A stretch of 64,000 bases of DNA from Brevirhabdus pacifica (GCF_002797755.1 NZ_PGFI01000011.1:496001-560000); one strand, 5' to 3'; counted from the stretch's first letter, positions 36,187-44,541 are shown. A program made the numbers and translations. Notes: generated by a model not told the origin, from the sequence alone.

Positions 36187-36729
36187 ATGGCCGATATTGT
36201 CGATCACAAGACGCGTTCGCGAATGATGTCAGGGATCCGCGGGTCCAACACCAAGCCGGAGATTCTTCTTCGGAAGGCGCTTCATGCAGAGGGATTTCGG
36301 TTCCGCATAAATGTAAGGCGCCTTCCCGGAACACCAGATATCGTCTTGCCGAAATGGAATACGGCCATTCTGGTCCATGGCTGCTTCTGGCACAGGCATC
36401 CTGATTGCTCAAAGGCAACCACGCCCTCGTCGAATACCTTGTTCTGGCAAAACAAGTTCGCCGCCAACGTCGAGCGAGACGGACGGGCGCTCCTGAAGCT
36501 CGATGAGCGTGGCTGGCGAACCTTGACGATCTGGGAGTGCGCGATCGGAAGAGTGGTTCAACGCAACTTGATAGAGGAGATCGCCGCATTTTTATATGCT
36601 CGGGATCCAGCGGGGTCATGCAATGATAAATCGGTCCTGCACGGTGAAATAATCAGTCGGGACACGGCGCCGGGTTCATTTTATGTGGGGAGTAATGGCC
36701 TTGCCGATATTCCGCGTCGATCACCCTGA
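36187..36729 (+). CDS. vsr: Very short patch repair endonuclease (Vsr family)
   Basis: 180 aa, about 35-40 residues longer than typical Vsr because of an unassigned tail after residue 140. It nicks next to T:G mismatches made by deamination of 5-methylcytosine. All key residues are present: E25 in TKPEILLRKAL, D51 in GTPDIVL, H64, C66, H69, H71 and C74 in HGCFWHRHPDC, and the zinc Cys in WECAI. It lies head to head with the C5 methyltransferase gene (87 nt between starts), the normal pairing. Weak ribosome-binding site. Lower GC than core genes. Confidence 0.95.
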   Translation: MADIVDHKTRSRMMSGIRGSNTKPEILLRKALHAEGFRFRINVRRLPGTPDIVLPKWNTAILVHGCFWHRHPDCSKATTPSSNTLFWQNKFAANVERDGRALLKLDERGWRTLTIWECAIGRVVQRNLIEEIAAFLYARDPAGSCNDKSVLHGEIISRDTAPGSFYVGSNGLADIPRRSP

Positions 36730-37214
36730 CTTGCCAGCATTTGCAGGTCGTGAATTGCCCGAGTGAAATGGCAGGGACCCTGCCAAGGCATTCCCTTCCC
36801 TTTGAGAGTGTCGCTCGGCCGCGGTTTTCCCAATTCGACGAAGCATTTCCCGAAGCGGGAGCGCGTAGCGCTCGCGGGGCTTGAGTCGGCCGTGCACGAG
36901 GATGGCAATCCGCTTGCGCTCGGCCCAAAGGTTCGGCAGAAGATCAGGGCCATTTAAGCGCAGCAAAAGCGCACCAGTCTCAAGCCGCTGTCTTGACTTC
37001 GGTACGGCGTGCGCTGCGCCGCCCGCTCGATACACTAACCGTATATTTCCCTTCAATTTTGGTGGCTGTAGGCGCCCGAAGGGGTGCGCCGTTCCTACCT
37101 GCCAGAGTCGGGTCGAGCGGCGCAAAACAGAACGGAACAAAATCAGAATGTTTAGACAAATGTTTAGGCGCGCGATTCACCGTTGGTCAAAAATCCGCTA
37201 AGTCATTGAAATGA
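36730..37214. other. Right edge of the defence island, no recognised gene
   Basis: 485 nt between vsr and tRNA-Cys. One minus-strand open frame of 139 codons (36721-37140, beginning MFRSVLRRSTRLWQ) crosses much of it, with LPNLWAERKRIAILVHGRLK inside; it is Arg-rich, overlaps the end of vsr and is not recognised, so it is not called as a gene. ATGTTTAG occurs twice at about 37148-37165. No integrase or transposase was found. Confidence 0.55.
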
Positions 37215-37288
37215 TGGAGGCGAGTACCGGAATCGAACCGGTGTACACGGATTTGCAATCCGCTGCGTAACCACTCCGCCAACTCGCC
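37215..37288 (-). tRNA. tRNA-Cys (GCA)
   Basis: 74 nt cloverleaf on the minus strand. Acceptor stem GGCGAGT / ACTCGCC, D-arm GCGGAGTGGTTACGC, anticodon stem GCGGA / TCCGT with loop TTGCAAA (anticodon GCA), T-arm CCGGTTCGATTCCGG, discriminator T and an encoded CCA. Its 3' end faces the defence island, the usual orientation when a tRNA gene serves as an integration site. Confidence 0.97.
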
Positions 37289-37689
37289 AACCGGGGACTG
37301 CGGGCCCGGTGGGTGGTCCGCCGCGCAGTCTGCCGCGCTTTCTTGCTTGGTTTTCGGCCCCGCCGCAAGGGGGAGGGTGCGGATTTTTTGGCCTTGCCGC
37401 GCGGGCGGGAGGGGCAGCCGGCGGCGGGTTCGTGGCCTGGGCGCGGGTGCAGGGACGGGGGCCGGGCCGGAGGTTTGGCGGGGCTGGCTGGCGGGTCGGG
37501 CAGGCGCCTGACTTGGACCGGGCCGCGCACCGCTGGGGCCAAGGAGGCGCGGGGAAGCCGGGCCGGGCGGCGGGCTTGGGGCGCCTTGCCGCGCCGCACG
37601 CCGCTCTGCCAAGGGCCTTGGCCGTTGCCCCGCACGGCCGTCTGTGGCATGTGATTGGGCAACATCAACAGACATGGTGACCCGCCTCG
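37289..37689. other. Very GC-rich intergenic region
   Basis: 401 nt between tRNA-Cys (minus) and the methyltransferase gene (plus), extremely GC-rich and G-tract-rich. It must contain both promoters, but none stands out. Reading frames here show no protein character on either strand. Confidence 0.6.
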
Positions 37690-38343
37690 ATGACCGATTA
37701 CACCGCTCGCCGCACCATGATGGTGGACACCCAGGTCCGCCCCTCGGACGTGACCAAGTTTCCGATCATCGATGCCATGCTTTCTGTCCCGCGCGAAGTT
37801 TTCGTGCCCGACGCCCAGCGGGAGGTTGCCTATATGGGCGGCAACCTTGAGCTGGGGGGCGACCGCGTCATGCTGGAGCCGCGGACCATGGGCAAGATGC
37901 TGGACGCGCTGGACATTCAGCCCCACGAGGTCGTCCTGGACCTGGGCTGTGGCTATGGCTACTCGACCGCGATTCTGGCGCGGCTGGCCGAATCGGTGGT
38001 GGCGGTGGAATCCGATCCGCAGATGGCCGCCGACGCTCAGCGCACATTGTCGGAGACCGGCGTCGACAACGCCGCCGTGATCGAGGGTGCACCTGCCGAG
38101 GGCGCCGCACGCCACGGTCCCTATGATGTCATCATGGTCCAGGGCGCGGTGGAGGATGTCCCCGCGCCGCTGCTCGACCAGCTTCGCGAGGGCGGGCGCA
38201 TCGGCTGCATCTTCATGGAAGGCGCCGTCGGCACCGCCCGGGTCGGCTACCGGCTGGATGGCCGGATTTCGTGGCGGGCGGTCTTCAATGCCACCGCACC
38301 CGTAATGAATGGATTCGAAAAGCAGCACGATTTCGTGCTATGA
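37690..38343 (+). CDS. Protein-L-isoaspartate O-methyltransferase family protein
   Basis: 217 aa. SAM-binding LDLGCGYGYSTAILARL at about 79-95 and an N-terminal PIMT-like part with VPREVFVP and GDRVMLEPRTMGKMLDAL. Repairs isoaspartyl residues in damaged proteins in characterised members; this alphaproteobacterial subgroup, encoded next to tolC, may have another substrate. GGTGA lies nine bases before ATG 37690. The tolC-like gene follows after 49 nt on the same strand. Confidence 0.93.
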   Translation: MTDYTARRTMMVDTQVRPSDVTKFPIIDAMLSVPREVFVPDAQREVAYMGGNLELGGDRVMLEPRTMGKMLDALDIQPHEVVLDLGCGYGYSTAILARLAESVVAVESDPQMAADAQRTLSETGVDNAAVIEGAPAEGAARHGPYDVIMVQGAVEDVPAPLLDQLREGGRIGCIFMEGAVGTARVGYRLDGRISWRAVFNATAPVMNGFEKQHDFVL

Positions 38344-38392
38344 TCGGCCAAAGGCCAAGACGCCGCCAAGGCGGGGCACGAAAGGCACGGGC

Positions 38393-39769
38393 ATGATTCG
38401 ATCAGGACGCGGGGTCGCAACCCTTGTTGCGGCAGTTATGGGAATTGGCCTTGGCCTGTCCTCCCTCCCGGTGCGGGCCGATACCCTGGCCGATGCGCTT
38501 GCCGGCGCCTACAGCAACTCCCAACTTCTAGAGCAGAACCGTGCCCTGCTGCGTGCCGCCGACGAGCGGGTGGCACAGGCGGTCGCCAGCCTGCGGCCGG
38601 TGCTACGCTATGTCGCCTCGGCCAAGACCCAGTTTCCCAAGACCTCCTCGAAGACGATCGTGCTGACCCAGGGGCTGACGGCCCAATGGCTGGTCTATGA
38701 TTTCGGCGCCACCGCCTATCGCACCGAGGCGTTGAAGGAGACGGTCCTTGGTACCCGCGAGGCCCTGCGCGATATCGAGCAGAACGTGCTTCTGAATGCG
38801 GTGTCGGCCTACATGAACCTGCGCCGGGCGATCGAGACCGCTTCGCTCAGCTCCAACAACGTGACGCTCATCACCCGCGAGCTGCGCGCCGCCAACGACC
38901 GGTTCGAGGTGGGCGAGATCACCCGCACCGACGTCGCCCTGGCCCAGTCGCGGCTTGCGACCGCCCGCTCGGCCCTGGTCGAGGCCCAGGGCCAGGTCGC
39001 CGACGCGCGCGAGTTCTATCGTTTTGCCGTCGGCCGACTGCCGGGCAGCCTGGCCGCGCCGCCGCGTGCACCCAAGACTGCCGGGTCGCTGGACGCGGCT
39101 GTCGCCGTCGGCCTGCGCCGGCATCCCTCCATCCTCCAGGCCCAGCACCAGGTTTCCGCCGCCGAGCTGTCGGTCGCCGAGGCCGAGGCCAACCGCAAGC
39201 CCAAGGTGAACTTGTCGGGCACCGTCTCGCGCAACAACGTGACCGGCGGGCTGTCGAAATCCGCTGGGGTCGAGATGTCGGCGACCCTCTATCAGGGGGG
39301 CGCGCAAAGCTCGCTCTACCGTGCGGCCTTCGCCAATGCCGAGGCCGCCAGGGCCGAACTCCGCCAGGCCACGCGCACCGTGCGCCAGGGTGTTGCCGAG
39401 GCCTGGACGGCCGTGCAGGTCGCCCGCGCCAGCATCGAGGCGTCGGATCAGCGGATCCGCGCCGCTCAGGTCGCCTATCGCGGCATCCGCGAGGAGGCCG
39501 CCCTCGGCGCGCGCACGACCCTTGATGTGCTGGATGCCGAGCAGGAGCTGCTTGACGCCCGCACCAGTCGCGTGACCGCCGAAAGCCAGGAATATGTCGC
39601 CGTTTACGAGCTTTTGTCGGCCATGGGGCTTCTGACCGTGGAGCATCTGCGCCTGGGCGTTAAGACCTATGATCCGGCTGCCTATTACAATGCGGTCAAG
39701 ACCGCCCCGCTCCAGACCGGACGCGGGGATCGTCTGGACAAGGTCTTGCGTGCAATTGGTCAAAAGTAA
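38393..39769 (+). CDS. tolC: TolC family outer-membrane export channel
   Basis: 458 aa with a signal peptide (MIRSGRGVATLVAAVMGIGL to about residue 32, ending VRA). Two repeated outer-membrane-efflux domains form the helical tunnel of the trimeric channel: first repeat with NRALLRAADERVAQAVASLR, second with HPSILQAQHQVSAAELSVAE and LDVLDAEQELLDARTSRVTA. Works with an inner-membrane exporter and an adaptor, not adjacent here. AAAGG precedes ATG 38393. The pcm-tolC-PopZ order is typical of Rhodobacterales. Confidence 0.95.
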   Translation: MIRSGRGVATLVAAVMGIGLGLSSLPVRADTLADALAGAYSNSQLLEQNRALLRAADERVAQAVASLRPVLRYVASAKTQFPKTSSKTIVLTQGLTAQWLVYDFGATAYRTEALKETVLGTREALRDIEQNVLLNAVSAYMNLRRAIETASLSSNNVTLITRELRAANDRFEVGEITRTDVALAQSRLATARSALVEAQGQVADAREFYRFAVGRLPGSLAAPPRAPKTAGSLDAAVAVGLRRHPSILQAQHQVSAAELSVAEAEANRKPKVNLSGTVSRNNVTGGLSKSAGVEMSATLYQGGAQSSLYRAAFANAEAARAELRQATRTVRQGVAEAWTAVQVARASIEASDQRIRAAQVAYRGIREEAALGARTTLDVLDAEQELLDARTSRVTAESQEYVAVYELLSAMGLLTVEHLRLGVKTYDPAAYYNAVKTAPLQTGRGDRLDKVLRAIGQK

Positions 39770-39784
39770 GGCGGCACACACTAC

Positions 39785-39813
39785 TTGTGGTGTGCTAAGA
39801 TCGAGCCAATAAT
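39785..39813 (+). promoter_or_regulatory. Possible promoter for the PopZ-like gene
   Basis: TTGTGG, 17 nt, AATAAT, ending 31 nt before ATG 39845, in a short AT-rich gap. It is preceded by a GCACAC / GTGTGC stem just after the tolC stop. Position and spacing fit a housekeeping promoter, but the -10 match is loose. Confidence 0.35.
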
Positions 39814-39844
39814 ATTCCGAATCCCGTGAAAGAGGGTTCCGCAA

Positions 39845-41608
39845 ATGTCAGATCCGGTAAAGCAGGCACCTTTCGAGGATGTGCTGTCCTCCATCCGCCG
39901 CCTCGTCCGCGAAGAGACGGGTGATCCGTCGCGCCGCCGGCCCCGTGTGGATGTCCGCGCCGAAGAGGCCGCCGAGGCCGCGCACGCCCCGCAGGAGAAG
40001 CCCGCCGATGCCCCCGTGGACGCGGTGGTCGATGCTTCTGATGCAGAGGCTGATCGCGTTGCCGCGGCTGATGCGGACAAGGCCGACAGGGCCGACAAGG
40101 TCGCCGCCTCTGACCCCTATTCCGAAGAGGCCAAGCAGGGCCTGCTGGATTCCCTCGACATGTTGATGGGGCGCAAGGGGGCCGAGCCCGTCCGCCGTGA
40201 GCCCACGTTCACAGGCTCACGCAGGCGCGATGCCGCCCGCGAAGACGCCACCGGAGCATCCACAGATGCCACGGCGTCGCGCGTGATGGACCCGGCCCGG
40301 GATCGCCCCGAGGCGCTTGTCCTGACCCCGGCATTCCGGATCCGCCCGGAGGCCGCCGCGCAGGAAGATGGCGCGGAAGACGGCGCGGAAGGCAAAGGCG
40401 AGGACCGTTCGGCAGAGGCGCGCGCTGACGAGGGATCCGCCCCCGCGTCCAAGGTCGAGGCAAAGACTGAGGATACCGCCGGCAGCGGCCGCGAAAGGTC
40501 CGCCGATGACGATGCGAAGGCTGCGGCCCGGCGCGGCCCGCCCCTCAGCGCCATCTCGATCCCCGAGTTCCTGGCCAACCGTCGCGGCCGGGTTCACGAC
40601 AGCAAGAAAGGCGCCCCCGAGGTCGCAGACGACGACGCCGCCCCCGCCGCGCCCAAGCCTGCCGCCGAGGAAAAGGGCCTGCCGTGGTTCCGCCACAGCC
40701 GCCGCGCCGATGATGCCCCCGCCGCCGGGACCACAGAGCCCGCCGAGCAGGCCGAGGCCACGCCACCGGTCGACACGTTCTACGAGGACGAGCACGCCCA
40801 AGAAGACAGCCCGCCGCGTATCCCCTCGTTCGAGGCCCTGCGCGGGCTGGATCGCCGGACCGCCCATGAGGCGACCCGGGATGCCCTGGCCGATGTCGTC
40901 AAGGCCATGAGCCAGGAGGCCGCCCGAGAGGCGCTCGAGCGCGCCGCGACCGAGGCGGAGGCGTCAGACGAAGGCGAGGAAATCGACGCAGGCGCCACTG
41001 AGGCCAAGGCGGATGAGCAGGACAGCGATGCCCGCAACGCCCAGGCCTGGGAAGAAGCCGCCCGGAAGGTGGAGGCTCCCCTCTCGGAGGCCCATGCCAA
41101 GGAGAGCGACAAAGCCCCTGAGGAACCGGTCGCCAAGAAGGCCAAGCCCCTCAAGGACACGTCCGAGAATATCGACCGCATGTTTGCCGAGGCCCGCGCC
41201 GCGCGGCCCGATGACGGCCCCCAGGCCCCGCCTGCCGATGCCGATCTTTTCGAAAGCCACCGTGCCGCCAAGCTGGACGAGGTCGCCGATTTCCAATCCG
41301 ACGAGCCCGAGGTCGAACCGCTGGCCCCCAATCGCCTGCGCCGCGTCGTCTGGGCCGAAAAGGAGGCGCCGCTGGCCACGACCGGCCCCGCCCCCTCAGA
41401 GGCCGAGGAGCTGGACGAGGTTGCCCCCTCCGAACGTTTTGGCGCCGCGTCCGAGCCGGTGATGGATGAGGAGGCCCTGCGCGAGCTGGTGGCCGAGATG
41501 GTCCGGGCCGAGCTTCAGGGCGCGTTGGGGGAACGGATCACGCGCAACGTGCGCAAGCTGGTACGCCGCGAGATCCACCAGATGCTGGCGGCCCAGGACT
41601 TCGACTGA
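39845..41608 (+). CDS. PopZ-like polar organizing protein (DUF2497)
   Basis: 587 aa. The N-terminus FEDVLSSIRRLVREETGD and the C-terminus LRELVAEMVRAELQGALGER plus a final helix ending HQMLAAQDFD match the two conserved helical ends of DUF2497/PopZ. Between them lie about 500 residues of Ala/Glu/Asp/Pro-rich, probably disordered sequence. PopZ in Caulobacter forms a polar condensate that anchors ParB and signalling proteins; there the spacer is far shorter. The strongly acidic linker here is unusual in length. Confidence 0.85.
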   Translation: MSDPVKQAPFEDVLSSIRRLVREETGDPSRRRPRVDVRAEEAAEAAHAPQEKPADAPVDAVVDASDAEADRVAAADADKADRADKVAASDPYSEEAKQGLLDSLDMLMGRKGAEPVRREPTFTGSRRRDAAREDATGASTDATASRVMDPARDRPEALVLTPAFRIRPEAAAQEDGAEDGAEGKGEDRSAEARADEGSAPASKVEAKTEDTAGSGRERSADDDAKAAARRGPPLSAISIPEFLANRRGRVHDSKKGAPEVADDDAAPAAPKPAAEEKGLPWFRHSRRADDAPAAGTTEPAEQAEATPPVDTFYEDEHAQEDSPPRIPSFEALRGLDRRTAHEATRDALADVVKAMSQEAAREALERAATEAEASDEGEEIDAGATEAKADEQDSDARNAQAWEEAARKVEAPLSEAHAKESDKAPEEPVAKKAKPLKDTSENIDRMFAEARAARPDDGPQAPPADADLFESHRAAKLDEVADFQSDEPEVEPLAPNRLRRVVWAEKEAPLATTGPAPSEAEELDEVAPSERFGAASEPVMDEEALRELVAEMVRAELQGALGERITRNVRKLVRREIHQMLAAQDFD

Positions 41609-41664
41609 GACGTCGTCCTGCCGGGCAGGCCCCGGCAGGAGCAAACCACCCATCTTCAGAACAC

Positions 41665-41697
41665 AAAAAAACGCGCCGGCTAGCGGCGCGTTTTTTT
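41665..41697. terminator. Bidirectional rho-independent terminator
   Basis: A7, stem ACGCGCCG / CGGCGCGT with loop GCTAG, then T7. Both strands give a GC stem followed by a T run, so it can end transcription of the PopZ-like gene and of the convergent 104-aa gene 38 nt away. Confidence 0.93.
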
Positions 41698-41735
41698 GAT
41701 CGCGGCACCTTGGAAGGGCGCCCCGGTTGGTTGGA

Positions 41736-42050
41736 TCAGGCGGCTTCGGCCTGCTGATTGCGGCGCTCGCTTTCCTCGCGGGAAAGGGCGACCGAGGTGC
41801 GCACGCCGTTGCGCACGAATTCCATCAGGCCGATCACGACACGCTCGTTCGGGTCGATGCCGGCACAGGACAGCACTTCGCGGCCATCGCGCGAACGGGC
41901 CCAGCGGGCAATCTGGTCAGGGCCGTTGCCATATTTCTTGTCATCGGCAATAGCGTCGTCCAGAGCAGCAAGCACGACCGCGGCAAAAAGTTTGCGCGAG
42001 CGCTGGCCTTGCTCGTAGTTGAACGCGGTGCCGTCAACGAAGTCTCTCAT
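41736..42050 (-). CDS. Conserved short alphaproteobacterial protein (DUF6280-like)
   Basis: 104 aa starting [26 protein letters not shown] lies seven bases before ATG 42050. Contains [20 protein letters not shown] and [21 protein letters not shown] recognise it as a highly conserved Rhodobacterales protein, which I recall as DUF6280, without known function. Soluble and mostly helical, no signal peptide. Divergent from efp. Confidence 0.85.
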   Translation of the reverse strand: MRDFVDGTAFNYEQGQRSRKLFAAVVLAALDDAIADDKKYGNGPDQIARWARSRDGREVLSCAGIDPNERVVIGLMEFVRNGVRTSVALSREESERRNQQAEAA

Positions 42051-42195
42051 GTGGACGTCCTTTATTTTTGCTCTTGCGATCCGGGCGTGGCGCCCCTTAT
42101 GACCCTAATCGCGGCGATTCGGCTCCGCTCTTTGGGAATGGCTGCCATGCGCCCCGCGCATATCGGAGCCTTTCGTCTTACTCTATCTAGTCGTC

Positions 42196-42224
42196 TTGTC
42201 ACGTTGGTCGAGGCCATATATAGG
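42196..42224 (+). promoter_or_regulatory. Promoter of efp
   Basis: TTGTCA, 17 nt, TATAGG, with the -10 hexamer ending 43 nt before the efp ATG. Both hexamers are close to the housekeeping consensus and the spacing is ideal; the area is AT-rich against a GC-rich background. Confidence 0.65.
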
Positions 42225-42266
42225 TGCCCCCCGACTTCAATCAACCTTTTGCCATGGTTTGAACCT

Positions 42267-42830
42267 ATGCCCAAAATCAACGGAAACGAAATTCGCCCCG
42301 GCAACGTGCTGGAGCATAACGGCGGCCTCTGGGCCGCGGTGAAGGTCGATCACGTGAAACCGGGCAAAGGCGGGGCCTTTGCACAGGTAGAACTGCGCAA
42401 CCTGCGGAACGGGTCCAAGCTCAACGAACGTTTTCGGTCGGCCGACAAGGTCGAGCGCGTCCGCCTTGAGCAGAAGGACCAGCAATTCCTCTATGAAACC
42501 GACGGTATGCTCGTGTTCATGGATTCCGAGACCTTCGAGCAGATCGAGCTGCCGGCCGAGATCCTGGGCGAGCGTCGCCCCTTTCTTCAGGACGGCATGA
42601 CGATCCACATCGAATACCACGAGAACGAGGCGCTGAGCGCGACCCTGCCCCAGAAAGTCACCTGCAAGATCGTCGAGACCGAGCCTGTGGTGAAGGGTCA
42701 GACCGCCGCCAACTCGTTCAAGCCGGCGATCCTGGACAACGGGATCAAGGTCATGGTGCCGCCCTTCGTCGGGCAGGACGAGGAGATCGTCGTCAACACC
42801 GAGACCATGGAATACGCCGAGCGCGCCTGA
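42267..42830 (+). CDS. efp: Elongation factor P
   Basis: 187 aa, standard length. Relieves ribosome stalling at polyproline stretches. N-terminal [20 protein letters not shown], the tip loop [19 protein letters not shown] with the lysine that is post-translationally modified in many bacteria, and the C-terminal [20 protein letters not shown]. The frame is open upstream of ATG 42267, but that part is the antisense of the 104-aa gene and promoter DNA. No strong ribosome-binding site. Confidence 0.97.
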   Translation: MPKINGNEIRPGNVLEHNGGLWAAVKVDHVKPGKGGAFAQVELRNLRNGSKLNERFRSADKVERVRLEQKDQQFLYETDGMLVFMDSETFEQIELPAEILGERRPFLQDGMTIHIEYHENEALSATLPQKVTCKIVETEPVVKGQTAANSFKPAILDNGIKVMVPPFVGQDEEIVVNTETMEYAERA

Positions 42831-42876
42831 CGCCGCATCGGCTGGCCGCCCCGGAACGGGCCGCCAGGATCTTTCG

Positions 42877-42905
42877 AAAGGGCCTCCCGCCGCGGGGGCC
42901 CTTTT
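42877..42905. terminator. Terminator between efp and ygfZ
   Basis: AAAGGGCCTCCC and GGGGGCCCTTT around a short GC loop, followed by a T run on the plus strand and preceded by A residues, so it may work both ways. It lies 46 nt after the efp stop and 40 nt before the end of the convergent ygfZ-like gene. Confidence 0.8.
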
Positions 42906-42944
42906 GCATTTCTGGGCCTAGGCGGGGAGCGGGTGGTCCGGGGG

Positions 42945-43748
42945 TCAGCCGCCCAGGCGTTCCAGCATCGACACCTTCGCCTCGCCGGCGCGCATCTCGC
43001 CGCCCGCCCGGTCGTGGCGCAGGTAGGCCAGCGCCCGGTCCCCCGCCACGGTCCCAAGGTGGCCGGCGGGCCTTGTGCCAGCATCGGTCAGGGCCAGGAT
43101 CTCGGCACCCGTCTCGATCCCGCTTTCGGGCCCATTCTCGGCTCCGGGTTCGACGGCGACGCGCACCAGTCCCTTGCGAAGCTCGGTCTTGTGCTTCATC
43201 CGCGCGGTGACCTCCTGGCCGACATAGCAGCCCTTGCGGAAATCGACCCCGTTCAGCCGCTCGAACCCCATCTCGAGGATGAAGCTTTCGTCGGGCAGCA
43301 ACTCCGCCCCATGGGCGGGAATGCCATGCTCAACGCGCAGCGCGTCCCAGTCCACGAAGCCGGGGGCTTCGGGCGCCGCCTCACGATAGGCGCGCCATCC
43401 CATCGCGGGGTGACGAGGGTCGGGCTGGGCGTCGTCGGGGGCGGGGCCGGTGCCCCGATGCAGATGCAATTCGCTTTCAGAGATCTGCACGTCCGCCCGC
43501 AGCTTGTAGAGCGACAGCCGCCTGAAAAGATCGGGCGCGGCCAGGGCCGGGGCGTCCAGCAGCACGCGATCCTCCTCGGTCTTCAGGAAGAATTCGCACA
43601 GGTATTTTCCCTGGGGCGACAGCAGCGCGGCATAGACCAGCCCGGGCGCGCCGGTGACGTTGTTGGTGACCAGGTTCTGAAGGAAATCGATCCGGTCGCC
43701 GCCGGTGATTGCCAGGATCGTGCGGGGGGCGTCGAGGCTTTGGGGCAT
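42945..43748 (-). CDS. ygfZ: Folate-binding Fe-S biogenesis protein YgfZ
   Basis: 267 aa. The GcvT-like fold with the YgfZ signature GVDFRKGCYVGQEVTARMKH, whose cysteine is essential in E. coli. The N-terminal TILAITGGDRIDFLQNLVTN is also typical. Tetrahydrofolate-dependent factor for certain iron-sulfur enzymes. Related to mitochondrial IBA57. It is divergent from the glycosyltransferase gene with 68 nt between. Confidence 0.95.
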   Translation of the reverse strand: MPQSLDAPRTILAITGGDRIDFLQNLVTNNVTGAPGLVYAALLSPQGKYLCEFFLKTEEDRVLLDAPALAAPDLFRRLSLYKLRADVQISESELHLHRGTGPAPDDAQPDPRHPAMGWRAYREAAPEAPGFVDWDALRVEHGIPAHGAELLPDESFILEMGFERLNGVDFRKGCYVGQEVTARMKHKTELRKGLVRVAVEPGAENGPESGIETGAEILALTDAGTRPAGHLGTVAGDRALAYLRHDRAGGEMRAGEAKVSMLERLGG

Positions 43749-43816
43749 TTTTCCTGTCCTTCCGGTTCCTCTCCGTCATATAGGGAGCATCGCCCTTTGC
43801 AACAGCCCGGAGCCCC

Positions 43817-44512
43817 ATGCGCGCCCCCGTTTCCGTGATCCTGCCCACCCTGAACGCCGCCCCGACCTTGCCCGCGACGCTCGGTGCCTTGGGCGAAGGG
43901 CTGTCGGCCGGCCTGATCCGCGAGGTGATCCTGAGCGATGGCGGATCGGGCGATGCAACGGGCACCATCGCCGAGCAGGCGGGCGCCACGTTCATCAAGG
44001 GCCCCGCCGGGCGGGGCGGACAGATTGCACGGGGGGTCGCGGCGGCCGGGGGCGACTGGTTCCTGGTGCTGCATGCCGACAGCCTCCTGCAACCAGGCTG
44101 GTCCCGGGCCGTGCTGGATCACCTGGGCACCGCGCCCGACTGCGCGGGCCATTTCCGCCTGTCATTCGACGCCGACGGGGCCGCGCCCCGGCTGGTCGCC
44201 GGCTGGGCCAACCTGCGGGCCCGGGCGCTGGGCCTGCCCTTTGGTGACCAGGGGCTGTTGCTGCCCCGCGCGCTCCTGGACCGTGTGGGTGGCTACCCCG
44301 AGATTCCGTTGATGGAGGACGTGTCCATCGCGCGCGCCCTGCGCGGCCACCTGCGGCCGCTGGAGGCCATGATCGTCACCTCGGCGGCCCGCTACCGGGA
44401 AGAGGGCTGGATGCGCCGTGGCGGGCGCAACCTGGCGCTGCAGGCCCGTTACCTGGCGGGGGCCGATCCGGCGCGGCTGGCCCGGGCCTACCGCGCCCCC
44501 AAGTCGCGCTGA
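43817..44512 (+). CDS. GT2 glycosyltransferase, TIGR04283 type
   Basis: 231 aa. VSVILPTLNAAPTLPATLGA, EVILSDGGSGDATGTIAEQA, FLVLHADSLLQPGW and the conserved FGDQGLLLPRALLDRVGGYP identify the small GT2 subgroup sometimes annotated as arsenosugar biosynthesis glycosyltransferase. No partner radical-SAM or arsenic genes are next to it, so the product name should be taken as a family label. It faces the ABC exporter gene with 29 nt between stops. Confidence 0.9.
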   Translation: MRAPVSVILPTLNAAPTLPATLGALGEGLSAGLIREVILSDGGSGDATGTIAEQAGATFIKGPAGRGGQIARGVAAAGGDWFLVLHADSLLQPGWSRAVLDHLGTAPDCAGHFRLSFDADGAAPRLVAGWANLRARALGLPFGDQGLLLPRALLDRVGGYPEIPLMEDVSIARALRGHLRPLEAMIVTSAARYREEGWMRRGGRNLALQARYLAGADPARLARAYRAPKSR

Positions 44513-44541
44513 GGGGCCAGACCGGACACATTCAGAAGATC

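Noticed and set aside
36721-37140. Integrase gene next to tRNA-Cys
   Set aside because: The 139-codon frame has no tyrosine- or serine-recombinase motifs and overlaps the end of vsr.
40368-40910. Pro/Arg/Ser-rich frame inside the PopZ-like gene
   Set aside because: Out-of-frame reading of the Ala/Glu-rich linker; no start signals and no independent conservation expected.
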